Shown: in pieces, positions 1 through 13,000 of the stretch
Position numbering within the stretch: the first letter of the stretch is position 1
Layout: each line of letters begins with the position of its first letter
NCBI GenBank assembly: GCA_013433145.1
Contig: CM024180.1
Coordinates: forward strand, 8,374,001 to 8,438,000
Direction: 5' to 3'
Source: Ascaris suum
Taxonomy: Eukaryota; Nematoda; Chromadorea; Rhabditida; Ascarididae
DNA: 64,000 nucleotides
Notes under the pieces: generated by a model
Seen by the model: only the letters and a program-made list of their open reading frames with translations
Database searches by the model: none
What the model was told of the DNA's origin: nothing
Program-made: the position numbers and the translations under genes

Positions 1-3000
1 GACCAGGACCGGTTTTAGCGATCACTATTTTTTCGGGACTATCACTTCCAAGTATAAATTGCATGTATTATCTACGGGTATTAGTACAAACACGAGTATA
101 TAGATGAGAAGAAAACACCTCATGCACCAAAAACTTCACAAAGGACATAAAAAATAAAAGGAATAGTCTTTCATGCTGACCTGTCGAGAAAATACCCCAT
201 CACGTCGAATTGAATGAAACGAAAATGGCAAAGAGAGCAGAAGAGGAGTGTAGTGAAAATAGCTCATGTTAAAGAAAGCAGAGAAAATAGAGACACTGTG
301 CGAATACTCAGCATCGTTGCCTCTGCAGCGTTATCAACTCACCAACACTCCTTATCTGTTAAACTCTATACCTGCAGCATTTATCTCTAACGACAAGAAA
401 TGAACGACTTTATAATATAATATAGTCGGACTTCCCATCGTTTATTTTCAGGGGATTTTATGGTTAATTATTTACTCATACTTATTTCCCGTGGTGTCTC
501 CCATCTTATTGTTTTATTTCAACGTTTCCCGAAGTGTGGGAAACACACAAAAATATGTTAATGTGGAAAAATTACTGGTAGCACATAAAATAGAGTAGTT
601 CGCTAATATAAACTGCCCATAAAATAGCAACGAAATAGTAAGCGTTCACAAAAGTAAACACTAAAAATAATTCCCGTCTGAACTGTTGTGCTCGATCCAG
701 TTCGTTGATCTCCAAAACAAGAAATTGTGCCATTATAGGACGATCAGGTAGCAGGCACAACTATGCGGGGTTTGGATGGTCGTTTCGTGTGAAATGACCT
801 AATTTTTCCATAAAACAATGACAGGTGCTCACACCTCTACTCTGGCTCATTGTTTTAGCACGAAGATATGTTGAAAACGATCGCAAACGTTTTCCGCCTC
901 TTTATGCAAACAGTTTTCAGTCCGAAAATAGCACACATTTACGACAAAGTGGTGATGTTCCCGAGTTTTTTCGGAAACTTATTTGGTATGTGGACGACAG
1001 ATCGTAAGAGGCAACGAGGGAGGGGTTACAAGTGCAGAGGTGAACGATATGATCTTCAAGGTCAAGCGTAAATGACGATGTGGTCACACCTTATAGGTGA
1101 ACGAGGAAAAAATTGCAACGTTCAAAATGATGAAAGTCAGATTTGGTGGAGGTAAGTGGATGACGAAGGCAATACAATAATAAGAGGATCTAGTAAAACA
1201 GAACGTTCGAATCGCTAAGCAAGACGAGTGAAGAAGTAGGCAAAATGCATGCAACAAAGGTGCTCCTCGGAGCAACACAGTGACTCATTGCCACCACAAA
1301 AAACGATGCAATGATCAAACAAGCAAGCGAATACATACACATACACACTTCTACGGTGACATCGCTTAGTGCCAGCTCATTGTTTTTTCTTTACCACCCA
1401 CCACTTCGGCAAACATTCATTCTCACTACACCAACAGCTAGCTAGCTTGAGCTTGACGTACACCATAATCGTAGTCTTTCATCAAATTCTGTATGTCATG
1501 GAATCGGGTATTCGATAGAATCGACCTGATCGCTTCACTCAACAAATAATCACAGGATACACTAAAACTCTATTCGACGATCTTCCAATTGAATAGGGAA
1601 CAAATGACGTTGGGAATTTTATGACCAAACGGGTTCGATAAGTTGAATCCTAATAAATTAACCCATAAGCGACAAATTATTGCGCAATAAAATTGAGCGA
1701 TTTTATCAACAAAAATTTAAAAAAAATAAAAAAATAACCAAATGAAGCGAGTTGCTGTTATGAAACGATACACCGACGAAATGTAGTGATGAATGAATGA
1801 GGTATGTTGACCTCATCGAACATTGTAACGGTAGATAGCGTAATGATAAATACCGTATCATTTAAGCAAATTCTAACAAAATGAACTATTTCAGATTGTT
1901 TTTAGCATTTCAGTATTCATGAATATTTCGTTTCGTAATTTTGTTTTTCTCGTAATTAATCAAAATATAATCGTGACAACCGACTGTTCTAAGATTTAAA
2001 TGAGACAAATGCAAATTTTTCCAGCTTACTCGTTAATAATTTTCCATCAATCATTACCTCATTTTAAAATATTGCTCTGCAACGAAAAAAAACATTGCAT
2101 TCATCAAAAGGATTAAATTTGCATAATATTTTATAATCGAATAATTGCATATTGTAAATTGTAAAGCAATATCTGTATTCATCAGATGATGCAACGCTTA
2201 TCAATGTTTGATAATGCTGCAAACAACCTGGAAAAAAAAGTATAGCCGCCATTTTGAATATTGAGTGGAAAATTCCGCATTGGTGTTCATCGAGATCTGT
2301 TATTTCAGCTAAAGAATATCGAACACCTTCGAAATTCTTCAAATTTTGCAAGTATGATTTCCCGATCATCTCTTTAGCACAATAACCCAGAAAATATTAG
2401 CAAAAAATGCGAAGTCGTCGAAATTGACAATAATCAACGGATGCTTGTGTTGAAAGTTGAAATATGCAAATTTGATGAGCGCGATTAATTAGACAATAAA
2501 ATAGACAAACAATTCGGGTTGGTGTGAGAAGCGAGTAGGTGAATTCATCGCTTAAACACTATCACAATTCATGTGCAAATTATTGATCCATGGAAATATA
2601 CGCACAAATATAACGCAACATCTAAATGAAGAATTTATCAGCTCAATAGGAAATAAACCAACATAATATCAAAAGCTTTGCAGAAATAAATTTTAAAAAA
2701 ATGCAACAACATGAAATAATTAAATAATAAAACCAAAATAAATTAAGCAGAGAATAACTCTCTGATAGTGAAAAAGGAAATGCCCATATCGTATAAAACA
2801 CACCTCATTCTTGAAAAAATGAAATACGTTTGTACAGGAAGACTGAAATCAATAGGTAATCTTCAAGTTTTATAATGGTCCACCAACGATCAGCGAATAT
2901 TACTACTGGTAAACACCGCACATCCTATCATCATGACAGCATTCAGCATTTCTGGACTTTATCCTAGCGCTCAAGGTAGCGTAAATTTTGGCTAGGAGAT

Positions 3001-4141
3001 GAGCGAATTTTTTGGAAGGAAAAAGGTGGAAAAGTAAATGACACCATATTCATCAAGAAGTCATAGTCGAGAATTTCGAAATTTCCCCAATTACTGGAGA
3101 TCATTACCTTATAATGTGAATACTTTTTATAGTTTAACATAATATGCTGAATGTTGAAAAAAAAACGAAAGATATCATCACTAAACATTCGATACCTATC
3201 ATTCGAAGTACCTGCTAATTAGTTCAGGTATGCATGATACTATCATCAAGTGCTTCATACAATAGAGATTTCTATAATAGTTACAAAAACAAATGACAAG
3301 TAAAAAAGAATGAAAATTCTAACAAATAACCAACACCACTTCAAATCTCAAAGACAAGTAATAAACAGAAGTGAGTGTAAACGTTACACAACTGTAAAGC
3401 ATCATTATGTCCCGCTGAACTTCCACAAACCTAAAAAAAACGCGAAAGGGGCTCACTTCCATCTGATGGATTTCAGGATGCAATAGTGCCGCAGGGTAAG
3501 AATTTCTTGGACAAGTCAAACTTTCCACACTTCCATAAGGGCGTATAGTCACCGTCTCAGCCTTTCGCATTCCAATGTGACAGGAATAATCGGATTCCTG
3601 ATTCTCAAAGGAACGCTAAAAAACAAGTACTTCATTAGGCGAAGCTAAGCGCTTTGGTCCCAAGAAATCATCCTGCAAAATGAATAGCCTGGCTGATGTT
3701 CACCTGAACCAATGCAAGGCGCTCGAAACTCTTTAACATATAAACAGCAAAATAAAAATAGATTTCTTTCAAGAATGCAAAAATTTTGACACTGATAGCC
3801 GACGAATATTTGTATCAGGCCAACAATTTTTTCATATCCTTCATTGATTTATACCCCTTATTCTCCCATTTATATTCAAATCCTCGAAGGTTCGATTAAA
3901 ATGGGTAAAATTGAGGGCGAGAGTAGAACTGATTCCTTCCTATAAGCAAAAGGAAAACATGACAAACAGCAAACACATATAGGAACACCCTACCCTTTCT
4001 CCCCTTCCAGGTTCTCCCAAATTACCAATCTGATGCCCATACTCACTCTTCCTTTCCTATCCTTCATCCCCCCCCCCTCCCCCACCCCCTTAAACTACAC
4101 CTTCTGAGCAATATTCACACGTAATCCATTTGAAAAGAACA
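1..4141. other. Intergenic region, 3' of VPS35
   Basis: No gene was recognised on either strand. The stretch is AT-rich with many stops and small A-runs. It must contain the VPS35 3' UTR. No AATAAA was seen on the minus strand close to the stop; AATATA/TATAAA-like variants occur near 3870. A C10 tract lies at 4068-4077 inside a pyrimidine stretch about 65 nt past the stop. The best open frame (minus, 572-760) has no recognisable content. Confidence 0.6.
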
Positions 4142-7100
4142 TTAAATAACAATTCCTTCGTAATCGATTCCCTTGTCTTCGCTCTCCATAACGCTTCTTA
4201 TGTGCGATATCGTTAGCTGCAAAAATAAATCTTTTTTTTTTCATACATTTGGAATTGTGCAATATTTTTATTATTGTCTTCGACTCATAAAGGTGACGAT
4301 CAATCAATGAGAAAGTGAGTTCATTTAAGATGTCATTTAGGGTAGAGATTCAACCGAAAAAATGCTATCATCGGAGTCAGTTCCACACTGTGTCAAAGAA
4401 CAAATGACCTCATGACCCTATGGTGATCGGTCGAGTAACGTTCAATAACGAGGCTGCTATGAGAGAAAACCAATATGTGGTTAATGGTATGGAATATTTC
4501 ACTTGACTAGCATTACAACTATCCTCCTCACTACTTATTCCACAAGAGAGCTATAGAATCGGCAACATTAGAATTAAACGGATTAACGGCTCAACCAATA
4601 TGATTCGTTAGCCCCTTCCATGATGCGATATGGTATCGATGGATAAGAACGAGTTTTAAAAAATATGGTTTGTTTTAAATAAGTTAAAAAATGTTTATAA
4701 CTCATTTCTCTAGCAAAAGCACCCATAATGACAGTAAAAAAATGAGAACGGTGATTTTTCGATGAAGATTCCAATAATTGTGTACTTTTACAGTACATTA
4801 ATAAGCTCTTAATTTGCTCATGTTTCAAAATGCACTCATTTCATTGAGTAATCACTAAAAAATTTCACTAACAATGGTTAATATCATCGATTATATCAGC
4901 ATCATATTTCATTATTGCATTATTCATAAGAATTTTCCTTTCCTTTGTTTGTCCATTACCTTCATTCCTTTTGTTTTCTCATTTCCTTATTTCAAATTCC
5001 CTCATTAATTCCTTACCGACGATCGAAGTATAAAATAGAGGAATTCTAATCAATATGAAATTTATTACTCTATAAATTCCCTTTCTTAATGGAAAAGTTC
5101 CACTAACATTAAAATAAGTGGTGATTTGATCGCCTTCACACGACGGTTCAAGCTGAACAATTGAGTCGCGTATCTTTCCAATAACTTGATTCAAAATATC
5201 GATCGTCACCTAAATTTGCAACAATTTACCACTGCTTTCACTTCATCAGCACACAGTGAATTTCAACGAATCAAAGACTGGTTTATCTAGAATAGAACAC
5301 AATGAATTCTGCAACTGTACTTGCTTCGAATACCTTCCCTTAAAAGCTCTAAGGAATCATGGTGACCTATACTTTATACTTTTGCTTAATGTCTGAAATA
5401 ATAGTACTTAACACAATACTTAATAGAATTTAACTGAAATACTCAAAAGCACCCTTCTCATCGTGCTCAAACTCTACACTTTCTAACACCTCAGCCTACC
5501 GATGCTAGAGCTAAAACGTCCTACAAGAATATAGGTGACCATAAGCCTATAATATCAATTTTTATGTTTATAAAAGGCTAAATATAAATGAATGCCATCA
5601 AAAAATCCACGAAAGTAAATTCAAACCTGATCGCATTTTGCCTCATAAAAATAAAGATAGTGATTGAGAACGTGTATATAAAGTTGCACTTGCACAACTG
5701 GATCCATACACTGTGATGCCACACGTAACGCCTTTTTCAAACAATTTGTCACCTTAAAACATTAAAAAACTAAGAATGACGCCGTTGGAAAACGAAACCG
5801 CAACTTGTCTATCGACTAGCCTTCAGCACTTCAGGAGCGCTGAGTCATCGAATGGCAGTCACAACTACGAACCTCTCTAATTAAATTGACTGCCTTAAGA
5901 CTGACGCGAAAGAGTGATAAAGCGCCAGAAGAGTTTCATAACTCAGACCCCGTACACTTCAACCGCATGGTCCTTGCCATAAATTTCCCATATAACTAAT
6001 TAATTAAAAGCAGCCTCTAAGTTTATTAAAGACACCGAAACGTCGCTAATAATTGAGCACAGAGAACTAAAAACATCCCAACATCCCAAAAAACCTCGTC
6101 TCATCGTTGACTGATTATCATATATTACAACGACAAATGTATTCCCAATCAAAGCTAGCCATAAAAATTACATGAATGCTTGAAAAAACTCAAAAAAAGT
6201 TTTCTTGTCAATTACGCAAACGATAATGATGTATTTTTTACCTGTACACTATCCTTCATCGGTCCCTCAGCGCCTGCTACCTGACCACTCCAAAACAAAT
6301 GCGCCTGAACAAACAAATTCAGCTTCTTCCAAGTACCAACAGCTGGATATTCCAAGGATGTGCAATGTTTCCCCGTTTATAATCATCGGGGCTTGCGGCG
6401 CTTGCAATTTTTCAAAATCAGGGAATCTATGGGATAAATTTTAGTAAATCTTGTGAGAAGGAACTTATATTTGAGACGGAAGCCTTGGGAGCCTATACCC
6501 TACATTCATCGGCAACCTACATGTTTCTCAGTTGAAGAGGCACGGCTTGCATCTGAGCGAACCGGAACTACACAGAAAATATACCTAATCAACAATAGAA
6601 GGTTCAGTCTGTGCAACATGAGAACCAAATTCGCAGTAAACAACTCCAAGTTTGTCATTTTTACAGCGATGATGAATCACCATAACACGGAAAAACGGCC
6701 GCAGCGTATAACAATCGAATCATGCGGACATCCTTATCCTCAGAAAATATTTCATTTCCATCACAATACGACATGAGTTCCATGCTTTATATTATTTCCC
6801 GAAAATGCTTCAAAATATTATGGAATTATATTACAACCAACTTCCACCAGTGAACCTTCGCAACCTCATCAAGTAATTAATTTCATTGAAACTTTGCTTT
6901 ATAATAATCATATCGGTCAGGTTTTATTAGAAAAGCTTGTCTAACGCTGAAAAATAAGTTGTCTTCCAGTAAAGAATTTACTAAAACATAAGATCATGGA
7001 ATACCGCTGATGGCATAATCCTTAACAAAAATAATCCTATCGAATCAAAACAGATCTCATTCCGCCATTAATATATTATTCAAACGAATATAATAAATGA

Positions 7101-9947
7101 AGCGAATATTCAATAGAATTAATTCAGTAAATTAAACAAATACTTACCACTGAACAAATCGCAACACACTGATCGGCCTTCTTGAAAAGTTTTGCGGATG
7201 CATGAGCACATTGAGTTCGTAAAGGCTCATGATTCTCTTCGGTAAAGCAACGTATCATTTGTATTGTACCTTCAAATCCATTTTCCCATTCACTTATTAT
7301 ATTCCATAAAAGATGGACAGTTCGTACACTCATGTATATCATATGTCACTCAATAATATATTGCCGCTATATGGTAAGAGAAGATGGAGATACGAGAAAG
7401 AGAAGATAGAAGGAAGTCCCCATATTCCAATCATTATCCAAGACAATTTTGAGGGGGACGATGGCTAATTCAAATGATAACTTCAGTAAACTCCTCAATT
7501 TTTAAGAGATATAGCGGCTTCTTCGCCGAAATTTTATGTCGGACGCCTTCTTAAATTGTCAACCACATCAACTACCGTCAACTGTTCTATCTGAAAACAA
7601 ACGGTATGATGATAATATATAACATACGACAATAACAAATAGCAAGTAATAATCTTGTTGCTATTTATCAATAATAACGATCGCAAATAATAATTTCAGC
7701 AACAGAGCTCTTCATAAAACACCTTTTGACCTTTCTCTCGACAAATGAAACAAAACATTGAAGGCGCACATCTGGATTTGCGTAGTAAAACAAATAACTA
7801 TTCCCAATTCAATAATAAAAATTTCTTCTTTTCAAAATTAATTCTCAAACAAAGTTAAAAACGGAATTTGAAACTTGTAAAGAGTAAAATATGATAATAA
7901 CAACCAGTAATTAGTGAAATTGCGGCTAATTGTGCACGACTATCTGATATTTCCTCTTCATAGAGTGAGAAAGCCTGAAAATCATTTCAATAAACTGCAT
8001 TCTCGATAAGTGATTAGAAAAACGACTTTCTCTGCTATCTCTTCATAGAATTCACTCGTTTCTAAAATCACACAACTACCACTTGCATTGTACCACTGTA
8101 CCATCTGTTTATGAATCGATAAAGCAATTAAGGCTCTCTCCTCTCCCTTCCCTCGCCCCCCCCCCCTCCTTTCACCACCGCTATTGTCAGGATATCACAA
8201 CTGCAAAACGACCAACAGCCGAGCAAAGAGAAGCATAAAGGGTGGGAATCAGTCAAAAATTATGTGAACGATCATTTGCTTGCTGATCTGGCGATAATGT
8301 CGAAAAATCGTTTAAGGAAACCTTGGCCAACAAGCAAATTCGACAAGCAATGAATGCGCTCTATCAACTCAGCGATATTCTAATTTGCAAATATATGCAA
8401 ATAAACGGACAAATGAACGCATGGATCGACATTAGCAACTAACTACTTTTAGAAATGAGTCCGGCGTATGTGCCATGACTACTAATAATTGTAATTTTAA
8501 AGGACTATTATGCCTTAGTTTCACTCAAGATACATTCACCTAAATAAATACTAAGGCAGAAAAACACAACCACTCTTTCGTATTGATTTGCTTTTATCCG
8601 TAATCACGTCTTAACTAATCGAAAAAAAATATCCCACAAAATTATCATAACTTCCACTTTACTATTGTGGGAACCATAAAGAAAGAGAATTGCCCATGAT
8701 CCCGTAGACCACCACAGATATCTCCACACCTATCAAATCCTGCACCGATCTTTTTATAACATAACCTCATCTCATCACATCCAACACGCTTGCAAAACAA
8801 ACAAAATGGTACCTTTGAAATAAATTCATACGCAACTGTTGCACTGTTAGCAAATGGTATTTGATCAGCGATTATCGCCCCCTGAAAAAAAAAAACATTT
8901 TATCTCTCACTATGCTTAATTTACGGTACATTTTGTCTCTTATTATGATTAATCTTATTACTTTCATTCAGTTTTACACAGATATGCAACAGCACCCTGA
9001 TTTCTTTGAATAAACTAAGCTTCTAACTGAAGAAAATGGATAAATTATTCTGCCATAAAACTGTTATGCATATCATAGCTAATCCAGGCAACAATGTCCT
9101 AAAACACGATGTGATTTTCTCTATAAAAAATCGCTGTCGAGAGCCAAATTGCAAAAGATCAACAGATACGCTAAATAGATGGCGCATGAAAACGGTTCTA
9201 AATTAGGTAGATATGAAGAGGTTTGCATTGCAAATATTTTAAGTACAGTGAAATTTAAAAAAGACAGCTCCTCCATCCGCAAGTAAGAAGTGACAGCTGC
9301 GTTTATGAACCGATTCGCTGGCCCTTCCCTCTACAATCTTCCTTACGGTTTACATATGAATCGCAATCCGAACATGGCCACCAGCTCGTTCACTTATTTG
9401 CCATGCCAATAGAATGCAGGATTATTTTTGAATGAAGGGCTTTAAAATATTATCCGTCACGCACTATTAGATGTGATATTATCTGTTAAACGTAAGTAAG
9501 TATAACGAAATTAAATATTAAATATAAATCTGTTTGCTAAAAACGATCGTTTTTGATGGCATTTTCTTTGTCGAAAGAATTAGATATCAAGTTTAAGATA
9601 TTAAGCTACTCTTGACTAAACAACCTTAGATGAACCTTCTGCACCTGTTCACCTTCCTAACCCCTTTCCTTTCGTCCCATTCTGCTGACGGAACAACAAA
9701 TACAAAAGTTTGGTTAAAGGCTTCTCTTCATAATGAATAGAATAATAGTTCTGTACTATTTCTTCCTTTATTTATCAACCAACAGTAACGCTTACGTGCA
9801 AATATAAACGCAACGGCAGTTGCGCGAGTTCGGCACTTGAGACTAATGCACCAATTGTTTGCATACAAAATACAAACATTTTTTGCAACTTTGCATCCCA
9901 TTTTTCCTGAAAAATATCACCAATCTTTCTCTAATAGAAGCTCGCTC

Positions 9948-10038
<91 letters not shown>

Positions 10039-13000
10039 TCGCAACCTCAAACTCGCCAAGATTTTAGCTAGGGTCTAAAAGAAAAGTACTCGGACGGTTT
10101 GTTTTTGCTATCAGAACTTCGCTTGCTATATGTAATTTCAGCTTTGCATCAACATTACGCATAGATGCAGAAGGTGTTGCATCTCCTTAATGAATAACTT
10201 CAACAATTTAAGGAACAAACGAATACGCGGGTATATAATTACTGCATGTGGTGTAGATATCGTGGGAAATCAAATGAATCTCCACTATGTGTTTTTTGTG
10301 TGAAATGAAAGGTGCCGGAGGGGGTGGAAATGAAAAGGGACGTGGCTCATATTAGGAGCACAGCAAAAAACTAAACATTAAAGATGTACATTAACGTCAA
10401 CATAAACTATAAGCTATTCCAATAAAAGAGGATCAGAAAATTCCGTTGTTGCAAATTCGTTATAAACGAAACAACAAACAACTTACATCATCTTTATTTT
10501 CATTGGCGAACCTCAGCACAAGCTGATAAACAGCGAATACGATACTCGGCAATGTGTGTTTGATACGATAACGCCCTCCGCTACCGAAATGCTTCCTTGT
10601 CGTATTCAGCAACTAAAAATCGTTTTTAATATCGAATGCAACAAGACTGAAAATAAAACAAACGATTAGGCAAACTTCGGGGGAATGTCCAGAACTCTAG
10701 TCGTAAATAAAACGAGCGTATTTATGTAAATGACTTTAATTTGTAACAAATCGAAAAGCAAAAAAAGGTGCAATAACGATGCAATAGCACGGTTTTTTCA
10801 TGCTGAAGCCTTGCGCTCAAAAAAATGATCTTCATACAGAGGAAATGTGCTCTATTTTATCCGAAAATTTTTTTGGTGAGAAGGCACATTGTGATGAGCA
10901 AAAAGTCGCCCCAGCGATTCATTCTTAATACGAGTGCACTTGGAACGACCTTAGAAATGAACTAGTATAGGCCATCACAGACACTATAGAACATTAGTGG
11001 ACAGCTCAAGCAACATAGCCACCCAAATTATACCGACTCTCAGTGGCCTAACATAAAACACAATCATCATCACAATGCGCAAGAAGCTATGAAGGAGTTG
11101 GTGATCTCACATTCCAATTCAAGCAGCTCATGAACTTACATCGAAAAAACTCAATTCCAGCTATTTTTGGAGAAAAATATTTGCCTGATCAGAGATCACA
11201 TAAATTCCGCCTATTCACTTAGCGTGTCACATAGCTGGTGGATAACCCAGCAAATACAGTAAGATAGAGATTATAAGCCATCTTCTCCTAACAGAGGTCC
11301 CGTGCCGATCACAGACATTTTTGGGAAGTTAGTCAACCTCGGCTGTTATAACGGAAGTTCCATGGTACACGACATTTGCATCTTGGAAATTAAAAAAAGG
11401 CGAAACACCACATTAAAATAATTGCATAACTAACAATAAACTGTTGGTCAGCACTTTCAGCCTGAATGAGGTTCACCATCCTCGCCACTAAAGACTGTTC
11501 ATCAGCAAAATCCTCGTTAGTTTCCAGTTCATCCGGCTGATCCTCTTGGTCGATCACCAATGATTCGATTAACGCAAAAAGACCTTCGACCGCTTCCAGT
11601 GACGGTAATACTGTGTCCTATAGGGCAGTAGTTCTTAACAATATCAGATACTATGAAAGCTGTTTCCACTCAATAATGAAGTACATCTTACATGCGATAT
11701 TTCTTACAAAGCAATTTTAGATTAAGCAATTTTATCCAGCATGTACCTAAGGGGATAGGAAAGTGGGAAACTTTGGGAAACAAGATGGGGAACTCTTCCC
11801 TTCGAAGAGCTATTGTACATAGAAGGAATTTTTCCGCTCGGCTCATTTTATTAAAGTTGCGCTAGGGATATGTATAAGTAGTGCGAAACCATAAGCATGA
11901 CAGACAACGAAGTAAACGACCGTTCGGTCGACGTTTCATTAAATAGGCAAGTTTCTTCCCTGGCCAAGTGATCAAACCATCGATCACTAGATTTAGTTTT
12001 GATAAATATGGAAATAGAGTTTGCAAGAAGGATTAAAAACGCCGACGTATACGTGTGATCCTTTCATCTCGAAACACGACCGTTTGAATTTTCGTTTCAC
12101 TCTCTGAAGTCCGCACTCTCTCTAGCATGCTGGATCTACCGCATTTTATTTATTTTTGGCTATGAAATAGACGAATTTAATAGCAGCACTTCTAGTCATA
12201 ACCCTCGCTCCCAGCAATCAGTACTGATGCAGAATGACTTAAACGCGATTCGTAAATAAATTGCTCCTTCTCTTTCCCCATTTGTTCATATACCACCATG
12301 TGCACTGAGCAACTTCCGGTGTAAAAAGTTGCGTTATGCATCAAGGCATAAAGACGTTTGAACGCACTATTCAAATACTTGAGCTTGAATGTATGAAATC
12401 GACCTACAACTGCAAAAAGATACACGCGGGAGAAAAATATTTCCATATCTACGATGCGTTTCTGGCTAAAATGAGATGCGACAAGGAGGTCCCTCCAAGC
12501 CAAAAAAAGTGGGACAGTATTCTTGGCAAGTTCTTAAGTACCCGCAGTTTCTATTCTGTCGCTGAACTCTAGGACGGACACCATGATAAGCAAAGTGGAC
12601 TGGCAACTATTTATTTGCTGGTATTCAGCAGTAATATCCTATCTCAACTAGTAACCGCAGTGGGTCAAACTTCTCCACTCTCTTCCTGCAGTATGCCACC
12701 AAGAGAAGGACAGGACATCTCCACGGATCGTGACGGATATATTCTGCCGGCTGAAGGTTTAATACAGGCATGGACAACAGGTGATGCTGGCAACTGAAAG
12801 TAAGAGGTAAACAACCACTCACCTGACTCAAAATGGGGACCTGCGCTCGACCATATGCAATGCTCCCCTCTTTACCATCTCCTTCTGCTCCCTAACCCTA
12901 GTACCCCTCCTCTCCTCCATCCCTTCCCTTTTGCCCTAGGTCGCTAGTGCACTATAGAGAATGGAATGAAATAAACGATCACAAAAGATCAACTCACATT

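Noticed and set aside
572..760. Minus-strand frame starting MCLLPDRPIMAQFLVLEIN
   Set aside because: It is short, has no downstream exon in phase that I could find, and shows no family similarity.
1190..1230. GTTCGAATC, like a tRNA B box
   Set aside because: No A box or acceptor-stem pairing was found at the right distance, so a tRNA is not supported.
7270..7342. Peptide VRTVHLLWN just upstream of VPS35 exon 14, resembling the CAHLFW motif
   Set aside because: The true AHLFWSGQ segment is found in phase in exon 15 (6242-6304), so this resemblance in the intron is chance.
9837..10067. Plus-strand frame with (IY)n and (RE)n repeats
   Set aside because: It is just the translation of the TA/GA microsatellite plus antisense of VPS35 exon 11.
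12336..12572. Plus-strand 78-codon frame in VPS35 intron 8
   Set aside because: It looks mildly protein-like, but has no recognisable family, lies inside an intron of a verified gene, and its neighbouring sequence is full of stops.
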